Part shown: positions 46,709 to 54,823 of the stretch, piece after piece
Layout of the letters: every line of letters starts with the position of its first letter
Position numbering within the stretch: position 1 is the first letter of the stretch
Source: an uncultured Collinsella sp.
GTDB lineage: Bacteria > Actinomycetota > Coriobacteriia > Coriobacteriales > Coriobacteriaceae
Reading direction: 5' to 3'
DNA: 64,000 bases
NCBI GenBank assembly: GCA_934654775.1
Contig: CAKUGR010000006.1
Span: forward strand, 62,001-126,000
Position numbers and translations under genes: made by a program
Notes under the pieces: generated by a model
Told to the model about the DNA's origin: nothing
What the model saw: only the letters and a program-made list of their open reading frames with translations
The model's database searches: none

Positions 46709-48178
46709 CTAGAATCCCTGGCCGTAGCCCTGACCCTGGCCCTGGCCCTGCTGGCCCAGCAGCTCCTCCAGGTACTGACGCAGCTGCTCGTCGGTGATGC
46801 CGCCGTTGCCGGTGTCAGTCGAGCTGTCGTCCTGCTGCTGGTTTTGCAGCTCCTCGTCGGAACCCAGCTCGACGGTGACCTTCTTCTCCTCCTTGCCGCG
46901 CATGAGCGTGATCTCGACCTTCTCGCCCACCTCGTGGCTGCGCAGCGCGATGATCAGGCCGTCGGCACTCGTAATCTCGTCGTCGCCCAGCTTGGTGATG
47001 ACGTCGCCTTCCTGGATACCGGCCTTGGCTGCAGGACCGTCCTCCACAACGCTCGCCACATACGCGCCGCTATCGGTGCTCAGCTTGTTGGTGCGGGCGT
47101 TGAGCGCGTTGACGCTCGAGAGCGTGGCGCCCAGGTACGGATGAACCGGCGTCTTGCCGTCGATGATCTGGTCGGCGATGTTCTTGGCATAGTTGACCGG
47201 AATGGCAAAGCCAACGCCCGAGCTGGAACCCGAGTAGCTCTCGATGAGTGAGTTGATACCCACGAGCTCGCCGTTGTCGTTGACGAGCGCACCGCCGGAG
47301 TTGCCCGGGTTGATGGCGGCATCGGTCTGGATCATGTTGGCATAAATGGTGTTGCCGCTGGTAGAGCTCATGGCCGTGGAGCGATAGAGCGCCGACACGA
47401 TACCGGTGGAGACAGACTGCTCATTGCCGAACGGTGAGCCGATCGCCATGACCCACTCGCCCACGTTGAGCTTGGAGGAGTCGCCGATCTCGATCGGGGC
47501 AAGCTTGGAAGAGTCGGCGTCCTTGAGCTTAATGACGGCGAGGTCACTCGAGGCATCGTTGCCCACGAACTCAGCCTCGTAGGTGGTGCCGTCGTCCATG
47601 GTCACCACGTACTGGTCGTAACCGTCGACCACGTGGTTGTTGGTGAGGATATGGCCCTCGGTATCGAGCACCACGCCCGAGCCGACGCTGCCCGAGCTGT
47701 CCGACTCGTCAGCGGACTGCGAAAGCGTGTTGCCCTGGCTGCCACTCGAAGTGGCGGTGATGGAAACTACGGAGGGCAGCGCCTTGGCGGAAACGGCCTC
47801 GGCCAGCGTGGTGTCCTCGGAGTCGATGGTGATCTTTTGCGCCGACGAGCCCGAAGCGCCCGCCGTCACGGCATTCTTGCCGCCGCCGATATCGAGCGTG
47901 CCGCTCATGATAAGCGCGATGACCAGCAGGGCTCCGCAGGCACAACCGGCGAGCGCCGTAATGAAGATCGGCAGCTTTTTGGTCTTGGTTTTGACCACCG
48001 TGTGCTTGTTCACGACCTGCTGGCCACCCAGCGGCTGGCCGGTCTGCGTGTCGTAGACCTGCACATAGGGAATGTTGTTTCCACTGGCAGGCGTCGACTC
48101 CACCTGCACGCGCGGCTGCTGCTGGGTCTCACCGGCGTTGCCCGCATCCTGGGGACGCTGGGAATCGTACTCGCTCAT
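46709..48178 (-). CDS. HtrA/DegP-type membrane-anchored serine protease with PDZ domain
   Basis: This 489-aa protein has a cytoplasmic Gln-rich head, one membrane helix (about 70-95, LPIFITALAGCACGALLVIA), a trypsin-like domain with His in LTNNHVVDG, Asp in ASSDLAVIKL and Ser in NPGNSGGAL, then one PDZ domain (GAYVASVVEDGPAAKAG) and a Gly/Gln repeat tail. HtrA proteases handle misfolded envelope proteins. The ATG at 48178 follows GAAAGGATCGCAGCT. It lies downstream of the glnA-like/GlnR-like pair, behind a terminator-like hairpin. Confidence 0.94.
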   Translation of the reverse strand: MSEYDSQRPQDAGNAGETQQQPRVQVESTPASGNNIPYVQVYDTQTGQPLGGQQVVNKHTVVKTKTKKLPIFITALAGCACGALLVIALIMSGTLDIGGGKNAVTAGASGSSAQKITIDSEDTTLAEAVSAKALPSVVSITATSSGSQGNTLSQSADESDSSGSVGSGVVLDTEGHILTNNHVVDGYDQYVVTMDDGTTYEAEFVGNDASSDLAVIKLKDADSSKLAPIEIGDSSKLNVGEWVMAIGSPFGNEQSVSTGIVSALYRSTAMSSTSGNTIYANMIQTDAAINPGNSGGALVNDNGELVGINSLIESYSGSSSGVGFAIPVNYAKNIADQIIDGKTPVHPYLGATLSSVNALNARTNKLSTDSGAYVASVVEDGPAAKAGIQEGDVITKLGDDEITSADGLIIALRSHEVGEKVEITLMRGKEEKKVTVELGSDEELQNQQQDDSSTDTGNGGITDEQLRQYLEELLGQQGQGQGQGYGQGF

Positions 48179-48207
48179 AGCTGCGATCCTTTCGTCAAAT
48201 AACCAAA

Positions 48208-48231
48208 GGCCCGCCAAACATGTGGCGGGCC
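48208..48231 (-). terminator. Hairpin between the GlnR-like gene and htrA
   Basis: Stem GGCCCGCC / GGCGGGCC, followed on the minus strand by TTTGGTTATTTG. It probably ends the upstream transcript, separating it from htrA. Confidence 0.65.
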
Positions 48232-48349
48232 ATCATTGTTCACGTTGAGTTGTACCCCAATATGCGGGCGTACGTGTACGAGAACGCAATCTTTTAGGAA
48301 GGCTTAAGTTCTGCTGCAAACTCGAAAGGAACCCGCACCTGCGTCAAAA

Positions 48350-48382
48350 CCACCACAAAGGTGCCTGTCCCCTTTGTGGTGG
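48350..48382. repeat. Family-A hairpin
   Basis: CCACCACAAAGGTGCC...CCTTTGTGGTGG, identical to the copy at 33486-33518, directly after the GlnR-like stop codon, where it may act in transcript ending. Confidence 0.8.
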
Positions 48383-48386
48383 AAAT

Positions 48387-49049
48387 CTAGTCCTTAAACA
48401 GATAGCCCACGCCGCGGACGGTGGTGATGTGTGCCGCAATCTGCGGGCCCACCTTGGAGCGGATACGTCGGATGTGTACGTCGACGGTACGGGTGCCGCC
48501 GCAGTACTCAAAGCCCCACACGCGGTGCAGCAGCACCTCGCGGCTGTAGGCACGGTTGGGGTGCGTCGCCAAAAAGCTCAGCAGCGAGTACTCCATCAGC
48601 GTCAGGTCGATGGGCTCGTTATCGAGCGTCACCTGGTAGGTGGCCAAGTTGATCTCGAGGTTATCGATGTTGAGCACGTCATCGGCGGCGACGGCCTCCT
48701 CCTCGCCCATGAGGCGCTGCGCACGAGCCTTGAGTTCGTTGGGCGTCGCCGTGGGGCATACGAAGTCGGCATGCGCGTGATTCGGCAGGCGCAGGGTGCC
48801 GAGCGCCTCGTCGTCGACGATCACCAGCATGGGAACGCCGCCGCGATCTTCGAGCCACTTGGCAATCTGATCGATGCGGTCGCTGCGGATGCCATCGGAA
48901 TCGAGGATCAGCAGGTCAAAGTCGTGCGCCGCAGTCGGCGAATCGGGGGTTGCCAGGCTCACCTCGACACCCAAGGTGGTCGTCAAGCTGCGGGCAAACT
49001 CGTGGAAGCGCGTCGTGCGCGCCATGAACAGGGCACTCTTTTCGGACAT
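48387..49049 (-). CDS. GlnR-like orphan response regulator
   Basis: The 220-aa protein has an OmpR-type winged helix at the C-terminus (MEYSLLSFLATHPNRAYSR, then GGTRTVDVHIRRIRSKVGP) that closely resembles actinobacterial GlnR. The N-terminal half is receiver-like (DLLILDSDGIRSD) but lacks the usual acidic pocket near the start, as GlnR does, so it is probably not phosphorylated in the classical way. No kinase is adjacent. It follows the glnA-like gene by 50 bases and should be co-transcribed, which supports a nitrogen-control role. Start after TTTGGAGGCCGAT. Confidence 0.8.
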   Translation of the reverse strand: MSEKSALFMARTTRFHEFARSLTTTLGVEVSLATPDSPTAAHDFDLLILDSDGIRSDRIDQIAKWLEDRGGVPMLVIVDDEALGTLRLPNHAHADFVCPTATPNELKARAQRLMGEEEAVAADDVLNIDNLEINLATYQVTLDNEPIDLTLMEYSLLSFLATHPNRAYSREVLLHRVWGFEYCGGTRTVDVHIRRIRSKVGPQIAAHITTVRGVGYLFKD

Positions 49050-49099
49050 ATCGGCCTCCAAAGAAATGAGCTCAATCGTACTGGAACAAGCCAGCGCGA

Positions 49100-50437
49100 T
49101 TAGGAGTTCGCCAGGTAGTGCTTGATCTCCCACTCGGTGATCGTAGACTCAAACTTATGCCACTCGTCGCGCTTCTTTTTAAGGAAGAAGCCGTGGATGT
49201 GCTCGCCGAGGGCATCCTTCATAAACTGCGAGTCTTCGAACACGTCGAGCGCTTCTTTGAGCGAGCGCGGCAGCGGCGTGTAGCCGGCCTCGAGCATCTG
49301 ACGGTCGGTGAGCTTGAGCGTCTCGGCCGTGGCCTCGGGCGGGAGCTCCAGCTTGCGCTCAATGCCGTCGAGGCCAGCTGCCAGCGTGACAGCGTTGACC
49401 AGGTACGGGTTGGCCATAGGGTCGGGGCTGCGCAGCTCGATGCGCGTGGACAGCTGCTTGCCGGGCTTGTAGACCGGGATGCGGACCATGCTCGCGCGGT
49501 TGCGCAGACCCCACGTGGCATACTGCGGCACGGAGTCGCCGCCCGTGGTGATGCGCTTGTACGAGTTGACCGTGGGGTTGGTGATCGCGCTGATCTCGCG
49601 GGCATGCGCCAGGATGCCGGCCATATAGTGCTTGGCAATATCGGAGAGATGGTACTTCTCGTCGTCCTCGCCCCAAAACACGTTGTTGCCGTCGTGGTCG
49701 AATAGCGACTGGCACAGGAACATAGCGCTGCCGTCCTCGCCCGCCAACGGCTTGGGCATAAAGGAGGCGTGGCAACCGCTCTCGTAGGCCTGCTGCTTAA
49801 TGATGAGTTTGGCCGTGGTGATGGCGTCGGACATGCTCAGGGCCTCGGCGTGACGCAGGCTCATGCCGTGCTGCGAGCGGCCGGCGGCGTGGAAGGTATA
49901 CTCCACGGGCACGGACATCTTCTCGAGCGTAAGGACCGTGTTGCGGCGCAGGTCGCGAGCGGCGTCGCTCACCGAAAGGTCGAAGTAGCCCACGTTGTCG
50001 AGCGGCTCGGGCGTGTGCTCGTCGGGGAAATAGTAATACTCCAGCTCGGCGCCCACGTTGAGCAGGTAGCCGGCCTTCTCAGCCTTGTGGAACATGCGGC
50101 GCAGGGCGTCGCGCGGGTCGCCGGCGAAGGGCTTGCGATCGGGAGTGCACACGTCGCAGAACACGCGGGCGACGCCGTTGTGGCTCGGGCGCCACGGCAG
50201 AATCTGGAAGGTCGAGGCATCGGGAAACGCCAGCATGTCGGCTTCCTCGGGCGTGGCAAAACCCTCGATGGCGGAGCCGTCAAAGCCAATACCCTCCTCA
50301 AAAGCGACCTCGAGGTCCTCGGGGCTGATGGCAAAATTCTTGAGGCGACCGAGAATGTCGACAAACCACAGACGCACAAAGCGGATGTCACGCTGCTCTA
50401 CAGAGCGGAGTACGTAATCGATGTCCTGCTGGTTCAT
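49100..50437 (-). CDS. glnA: Glutamine synthetase family protein with altered active site
   Basis: The 445-aa protein has the overall length and order of a type I-alpha glutamine synthetase: GFDGSAIEGF, the ELEYYYF metal pair (Glu 131 and 133), GCHASFMPKPL, RNRASMVRIP and RIELRSPDP. However the usual HHEVAPGQHEI reads FHAAGRSQHGM and the usual GSGMHxH reads GSAMFLC. By spacing, Glu189, Glu196 and His245 of the B. subtilis enzyme become Ala184, Gly191 and Phe240. It may be a gamma-glutamyl ligase of other specificity, or non-catalytic. GAAAGGGGAGCGAC precedes the ATG. It forms an operon with the GlnR-like gene. Confidence 0.85.
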   Translation of the reverse strand: MNQQDIDYVLRSVEQRDIRFVRLWFVDILGRLKNFAISPEDLEVAFEEGIGFDGSAIEGFATPEEADMLAFPDASTFQILPWRPSHNGVARVFCDVCTPDRKPFAGDPRDALRRMFHKAEKAGYLLNVGAELEYYYFPDEHTPEPLDNVGYFDLSVSDAARDLRRNTVLTLEKMSVPVEYTFHAAGRSQHGMSLRHAEALSMSDAITTAKLIIKQQAYESGCHASFMPKPLAGEDGSAMFLCQSLFDHDGNNVFWGEDDEKYHLSDIAKHYMAGILAHAREISAITNPTVNSYKRITTGGDSVPQYATWGLRNRASMVRIPVYKPGKQLSTRIELRSPDPMANPYLVNAVTLAAGLDGIERKLELPPEATAETLKLTDRQMLEAGYTPLPRSLKEALDVFEDSQFMKDALGEHIHGFFLKKKRDEWHKFESTITEWEIKHYLANS

Positions 50438-50572
50438 GTCGCTCCCCTTTCTTTCGGGCGGGTTTCGACTGTTCTATATCGCAGATACTATCGCAGAAAA
50501 ATGTTTCCGCAGGGTTAAAGCGTGTCAGGCGTTCAAAAAACGCGCGAGGGCTGGCGAGTGCGGGTCGGTGGC

Positions 50573-51595
50573 TTAGCGCGAAGTGGAGGCTCGGGATTCG
50601 ATGTGGCCGGGGATCTCGATGTGCTTGGGCGCAAGCCTTGCGGCCTCGCCTACCGTGGTGGTGACGATATCGATGCGCTCGGATAGGCGCTCGACAACGC
50701 GCTCGGCGATGGCCAGGGTGTCCTGCGCGGCCGTGGTCACGCCGCCAAAGAGCACGTGGTTCCAAGGGTAGTCGTCGAACGTCGCGATCTTAAGACCCGC
50801 CGGCAGCGAGGGGCCAAGCTGGGCCAGCGCCTCGGTCAGGCGCAAGAAGACCAAGCCGTTGACGGCGATAAGGCCGAGCTTTTTACCCGCGTAATCGCGG
50901 ATGGTCTCGTCCAGGCGACTGATGCCCTCGGCGCCACCGTCGGCCAGGGTGACGACCTCGCCGGCAAGACCACGGTGCGAGAGCTCGTCGGTAAAAGCCT
51001 CGGCGCGCTCGCGGCGGACGGGGCTGTCATCGCTCGCCTCGGTGAGCAGGCACAGGCGCTCGCTACCCGCGGCAGCCAGGGCGTCGACCAGGCCGGCGAC
51101 GAGCTCGCGGTTGTTAGACGTCACCAGATCGATGCCGCCGTCCTCGATGTCGCGGTCGAGCAGCACGACCGGCAAGCGTCCCGCAGCCGCGGCGATCGCC
51201 CCGTCGTTGCCGCCGCAGGTGTTAACGACCAAGCCGTCCACGCCCGCGTCGATGAGTCTGGTGAGCGACTCGGCCTCCTTGGCAGGGTCGTTGCCGCTGA
51301 TGGCCGTCATAAGCGAGCAGCCGCGTGCGGCGGCGCTGGCGGAAAGGCCCTCGAGCATGGCGCTCGAGAACGGGTTGGCGATGTCGGCCAGGATCACGCC
51401 GATGAGGTTGGTGCGCGAGCTGCGCAGGTTGCGTGCGGCGGCGCGGGGACGATAGCCCGTACGCTCGATGACCTCGGCGATGCGGGCGCGGGTCTCCTCG
51501 GTCATCTGACCGGGACGGTTGTTGAGGTAGCGCGAAACGGTGGCCGGGCTCACGCCCGCCTCGGCGGCAATGTCTTTGATTCTCATCTGCGCCAT
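50573..51595 (-). CDS. LacI-family transcriptional repressor of KDG genes
   Basis: The 340-aa protein has the LacI helix-turn-helix and hinge at residues 4-55 (IKDIAAEAGVSPATVSRYLNN) and a periplasmic-binding-protein-like ligand domain. It is divergent from kdgK, and the intervening region contains two copies of the operator type CGAAACCGATTTCG/ACCGATTTCGGT, so it most likely represses kdgK and its own region. The inducer is probably KDG or a precursor. ATG 51595 or 51586 are the plausible starts; a longer frame starts at 51643. Confidence 0.88.
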   Translation of the reverse strand: MAQMRIKDIAAEAGVSPATVSRYLNNRPGQMTEETRARIAEVIERTGYRPRAAARNLRSSRTNLIGVILADIANPFSSAMLEGLSASAAARGCSLMTAISGNDPAKEAESLTRLIDAGVDGLVVNTCGGNDGAIAAAAGRLPVVLLDRDIEDGGIDLVTSNNRELVAGLVDALAAAGSERLCLLTEASDDSPVRRERAEAFTDELSHRGLAGEVVTLADGGAEGISRLDETIRDYAGKKLGLIAVNGLVFLRLTEALAQLGPSLPAGLKIATFDDYPWNHVLFGGVTTAAQDTLAIAERVVERLSERIDIVTTTVGEAARLAPKHIEIPGHIESRASTSR

Positions 51596-51660
51596 GGCGC
51601 ACCCCGTTTCCCACGTGTCGGCAATCTTAGCCATTTTAGGCATTTTTTTAAAAATCTCGC

Positions 51661-51727
51661 TTGCAAAACGCTGTAGGTGAGTATACTACAGCTCGAAACG
51701 AAACCGATTTCGTAAACCGATTTCGGT
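51661..51727 (+). promoter_or_regulatory. kdgK promoter with LacI-type operators
   Basis: TTGCAA (51661) and TATACT (51682) are 15 bp apart. Operators are CGAAACCGATTTCG at 51699-51712 and ACCGATTTCGGT at 51716-51727. The same promoter geometry and the same 14-bp operator recur at 55908-55958. Confidence 0.75.
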
Positions 51728-51729
51728 AA

Positions 51730-51787
51730 GCGTTGGCACGGAGGTGCAAAGATGCACCCTACCGTCTTGGCACCTCCGTGCCAACGC
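51730..51787 (+). ncRNA. Structured leader element A (copy 1), upstream of kdgK
   Basis: A perfect 18-bp stem (51730-51747 and 51770-51787) carries the 22-nt apex AAAGATGCACCCTACCGTCTTG. The copy at 55963-56021 has a different stem sequence that still pairs and almost the same apex. It would be at the 5' end of the kdgK transcript, 44 bases before the start codon. Function unknown; not a terminator, since no T-run follows. Confidence 0.7.
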
Positions 51788-51830
51788 CATATCAAAGGTG
51801 TACGCACAGTCAAGAAGGAGCTACGCGACC

Positions 51831-52865
51831 ATGGGTAAAACGGTTCTTACCTTCGGCGAGATCATGATGAGGCTCTCGCCCAAAGATCACCTGCGTATTG
51901 AGCAGGCCACCGAGTTCGACGTCCGCTACGGCGGCGCCGAGGCCAACACCGCGCTTTCCCTGGCCTACCAGGGCGACAAGGCCGCTTACGTTTCCGTCGT
52001 TCCGGCTAACCGCCTGGGCGAGTGCGCCCTGCGCTCGCTGAAGGTCTACGACGTCGACACCACGCGCGTCGTGCGTCAGGGCGACCGTCTTGGCTCCTAT
52101 GTGTTTGAGGTCGGCGCCTCGCAACGCGGCAACGGCTGCGTCTACGACCGCAAGTACTCGGCCATCAACATGGCCAAGCGCGACGTCTTTGACTGGGACG
52201 AGATCCTCGAGGGCATCGACGTCTTCTACTTCTCTGGCGTAACGCCCGCCGTCTCCGACGAGATGGCCGCCGCCTGCAAGGATGCCCTTACCGCTTGCCG
52301 CGCCAAGGGCATCACCACTGTGTGCGACGTTAACTACCGCGGCAAGATGTGGTCGCCCGAGAAGTCGCAGGCAACCATGAAGGAGCTCCTGCCGCTCGTC
52401 GACATCTGCATCGCCAACGACGAGGACGCACCTGCCGGCCTCGGCATGACCTGCGTCTCCGGCTCCCTTGCCCACGGCATCGAGGAGCGCGACACCTACG
52501 TCGAGATGGCCCGTCAGATCTGCGCCGAGTACGGCTGCAAGAAGGTCGCCTCGGTCGTCCGCAACATCTCCTGCGTCGAGCGCTCCATCTGGATGGGCAT
52601 GCTCTATGACGCCGAGAGCGGTGAGCACTGGTTCTCCCCTGCTCACGACGTGCACGTGCTCGAGGGCGTTGCCGCCGGCGACGCTTTCAACGCCGGCCTC
52701 GTCCATGCCCTCATCAATGACTTCGACCCGCAGGACGCCGTCAACTACGCCATCGCGGCCTCGATTCTCAAGCTCACCATCAAGGGCGATTCCAACCTGG
52801 TGACCGCCGACGAGATCGCCGCTGTGGCAAATGCCGCCGACGGTGGCACCCGCGTCGCCCGTTAA
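51831..52865 (+). CDS. kdgK: 2-dehydro-3-deoxygluconokinase
   Basis: This 344-aa PfkB-family kinase phosphorylates KDG to KDPG. It shows the family N-terminal GGAEANTALSLA near residue 40 and the C-terminal anion-hole/catalytic motif VAAGDAFNAGL near 285, with Ala where most have Gly (GAGD). ATG 51831 follows AAGAAGGAGCTACGCGACC. kdgA follows 255 bases downstream, separated by a hairpin and element B, so the two may be differentially expressed. Confidence 0.92.
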   Translation: MGKTVLTFGEIMMRLSPKDHLRIEQATEFDVRYGGAEANTALSLAYQGDKAAYVSVVPANRLGECALRSLKVYDVDTTRVVRQGDRLGSYVFEVGASQRGNGCVYDRKYSAINMAKRDVFDWDEILEGIDVFYFSGVTPAVSDEMAAACKDALTACRAKGITTVCDVNYRGKMWSPEKSQATMKELLPLVDICIANDEDAPAGLGMTCVSGSLAHGIEERDTYVEMARQICAEYGCKKVASVVRNISCVERSIWMGMLYDAESGEHWFSPAHDVHVLEGVAAGDAFNAGLVHALINDFDPQDAVNYAIAASILKLTIKGDSNLVTADEIAAVANAADGGTRVAR

Positions 52866-52880
52866 TTCGTTCCCCATTCC

Positions 52881-52940
52881 GCGGGCTGCAGTTTCCCATA
52901 CCCATACCTCTGCAGCCCGCTCCCCGACTCCTCCGGTCGG
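52881..52940 (+). terminator. Paired hairpins between kdgK and element B
   Basis: GCGGGCTGCAG / CTGCAGCCCGC (52881-52920) and CCCGAC / GTCGGG (about 52923-52940) follow kdgK. Neither has a T-run, so processing or partial termination is inferred. Confidence 0.45.
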
Positions 52941-53077
52941 GCAAAACCACCAGTCCCATTCCGGTTTTGCCTGGCATTCCCTACACGACTGGTCGCGCAG
53001 CCGGTTTTGGAATTGCTTGTGACCCCAAGCAGTGCCTCCGATAACCAGTCCAAAACCGGCTCATGACCAGCCCTTTT
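52941..53077 (+). ncRNA. Candidate riboswitch-like element B (copy 1), upstream of kdgA
   Basis: Hairpin GCAAAACC/GGTTTTGC has the loop ACCAGTCCCATTCC. Loop bases CCAGTC (52950-52955) can pair with GACTGG (52987-52992), which otherwise starts the long stem CTGGTC...AGCCGGTTTTGGA / TCCAAAACCGGCT...GACCAG ending in CCCTTTT at 53077. The stem top holds TGCTT/AAGCA and the conserved AGCAGTGCCTCCGATAACC (53028-53046). Copy 2 at 56041-56173 keeps the pairings with different bases. Confidence 0.72.
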
Positions 53078-53120
53078 AGCAATTTCGCGCATCCGCGCGC
53101 CGCACATCGAAAGGAACATC

Positions 53121-53762
53121 ATGTTCGATCAGTTCTACACTACGCTTGAATCCCTGGGCATCGTGCCGGTCGTCGTGCTCGACAAGGTCGAGGACGCCGC
53201 CCCGCTCGCTCACGCCCTTATGGCCGCCGGCATGAAGTCCGCCGAGGTCACCTTCCGCACCGCTTGCGCTGCCGAGTGCATCGCCGCTATGGCCGAGGCC
53301 GAGCCCGAGATGTGCGTGGGCGCCGGCACCGTCCTGACCGTCGAGCAGGTTGAGCAGGCCCGCGCCGCCGGCGCCAAGTTCATCGTCTCCCCGGGCTACA
53401 ACGAGGACGTCGTCAAGCACTGCATCGACATCGACCTGCCCGTGCTGCCCGGCACCGTGACCCCCTCCGAGGTCACCGCTGCCGTCAATCTGGGCCTCAA
53501 GGTCACCAAGTTCTTCCCGGCAGCCCAGTACGGCGGCCTCAACACCATCAAGGCCCTCGCCGCGCCGTTTGTCGGTCACCGCTTTATGCCCACCGGCGGC
53601 GTGAGCACCGCTAACGTCGAGGAGTACCTGAGCTCCTCCGCCATCATCGCCTGTGGCGGCACCTGGATGGTCAAGCCGGCCCTGTTCGCCGACGGCGACT
53701 TCTCCAAGGTCGAGCAGATCGCTCGCGAGGCCATGGACGTCGTCAAGAAGGTCCGCGCCTAA
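53121..53762 (+). CDS. kdgA: KDPG/KHG aldolase
   Basis: The 213-aa class I aldolase splits 2-keto-3-deoxy-6-phosphogluconate into pyruvate and glyceraldehyde-3-phosphate. The catalytic Glu is in SAEVTFRT near residue 44 and the Schiff-base Lys in VTKFFPAAQYGG near 132; GAGTVLT and PTGGVS phosphate loops are present. GAAAGGAACATC precedes the ATG. With kdgK it completes the lower Entner-Doudoroff route, followed by a strong terminator. Confidence 0.95.
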   Translation: MFDQFYTTLESLGIVPVVVLDKVEDAAPLAHALMAAGMKSAEVTFRTACAAECIAAMAEAEPEMCVGAGTVLTVEQVEQARAAGAKFIVSPGYNEDVVKHCIDIDLPVLPGTVTPSEVTAAVNLGLKVTKFFPAAQYGGLNTIKALAAPFVGHRFMPTGGVSTANVEEYLSSSAIIACGGTWMVKPALFADGDFSKVEQIAREAMDVVKKVRA

Positions 53763-54130
53763 TCCAGCTCTCTATCGTGGGGGTGCGACCTAGACCGCAC
53801 CCCCATTTTTGAAGCGGCTCGGAAGCGTGCCGTTTCCGTCACGGACAAGAACCGAAACCGTCTTGTATGCTGATAGAACGTGACGGAAGCGACACGCCTC
53901 CGAGCCGCTTTTTCTTGACCGATTAAACTCTTCAACATAGCCCAGAGCGCCAAAACAAATGCGGTGCCGTCTGGAGGAATCGACCCCTTGCTTCCGGTCT
54001 GTTCCTCCAAACGGCACCGCATCTTTGTACCCCGGCCATGACCCAACGCAGTTGCGGTGAAATAGGGACTGTTTGCGCCACCTGGGCCGCAAAACAATCC
54101 CTATTTCACCGCAACTTATGAGGGGATAGA
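53763..54130. repeat. Four hairpins in a row after kdgA
   Basis: 53779-53810 is the kdgA terminator (GGGGGTGCG/CGCACCCCC, TTTTT). 53812-53911 is a nested palindrome with arms AAGCGGCTCGGAAGCGTG and its near-complement. 53956-54024 has arms ATGCGGTGCCGTCTGGAGGAA and complement. 54051-54115 has arms GTTGCGGTGAAATAGGGA and complement (family F). There is no gene in this stretch. Confidence 0.8.
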
Positions 54131-54823
54131 TTAGATGGACGATTCTTTGGGCAGCTCGAAGTAATCGGGATGCAGGGCGATAACTGGGCCCTGCTCTTCG
54201 GGCATCAGATGCAGATGCGTCTGCGCCAGATAGCTCGCCGCATCGGTGTCGCCTTCCTTAATGGCCTCCAAAATTCGGCGGTGTTGCCGACGAATCGGCT
54301 CCCAATCCAGATCCTGCGACACCGCACGCAGCCAGTTATACCGCTCAAAATGCGTGTTGATGCTCTTCATCCAATCCCACAGCATATGGCGACCGGCAAT
54401 CTCAAAGCACGTCTCGTGAAACAGATTATCCAAGTCAAAGAAGCGACGCGTCTCACTATGGTCGAGCGCCTCGGACTCGGCAAGGATTTGCTCAAGCCGC
54501 TGCTTCTGCTCGGGTGTGGCAGCAGAGCAGCACTTAATGAGCACGCTCCTCTCGAGCTTCTCGCGCAAAAAGCAGGCGTTCTCGGCACGCTCCATACTAA
54601 TTTTTGAGACATAGGTGCCGCTCTTGGGGCGCGTTTCCACCAGCTCCTGCTCGCGCAGGCGCACAAAGGACTCGCGGATGGGCGTGCGCCCGATCCCCGT
54701 CTCTTTTTCCAGACCAATCGCCGAAAGGCGCGTGCCGGGCTTGAGCTCGGCATAGATGATCTTGGAGCGCAATGCGTTGTACGCCAGGTCTTGCAGACTC
54801 TGATAATGCTGGTGCTGTTCCAT
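54131..54823 (-). CDS. GntR/FadR-type regulator (FCD domain)
   Basis: The 230-aa protein has the GntR winged helix (LRSKIIYAELKPGTRL, IGRTPIRESFVRLREQELV, residues 15-75) and a helical FCD ligand domain with metal-type Asp/His residues (DLDNLFHETCFEIAGRH, RRQHRRILEAI). Such regulators respond to sugar acids or other carboxylates. ATG 54823 follows GAGGGCTTT. It lies between kdgA and the HIT gene, surrounded by palindromes, and is a candidate second controller of the sugar-acid region. Confidence 0.88.
   Translation of the reverse strand: MEQHQHYQSLQDLAYNALRSKIIYAELKPGTRLSAIGLEKETGIGRTPIRESFVRLREQELVETRPKSGTYVSKISMERAENACFLREKLERSVLIKCCSAATPEQKQRLEQILAESEALDHSETRRFFDLDNLFHETCFEIAGRHMLWDWMKSINTHFERYNWLRAVSQDLDWEPIRRQHRRILEAIKEGDTDAASYLAQTHLHLMPEEQGPVIALHPDYFELPKESSI

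Noticed and set aside
53028..53046. T-box or another named riboswitch for element B
   Set aside because: The T-box signature (AGGGTGGNACCGCG type) is absent, and I could not match the conserved blocks to a class I know.
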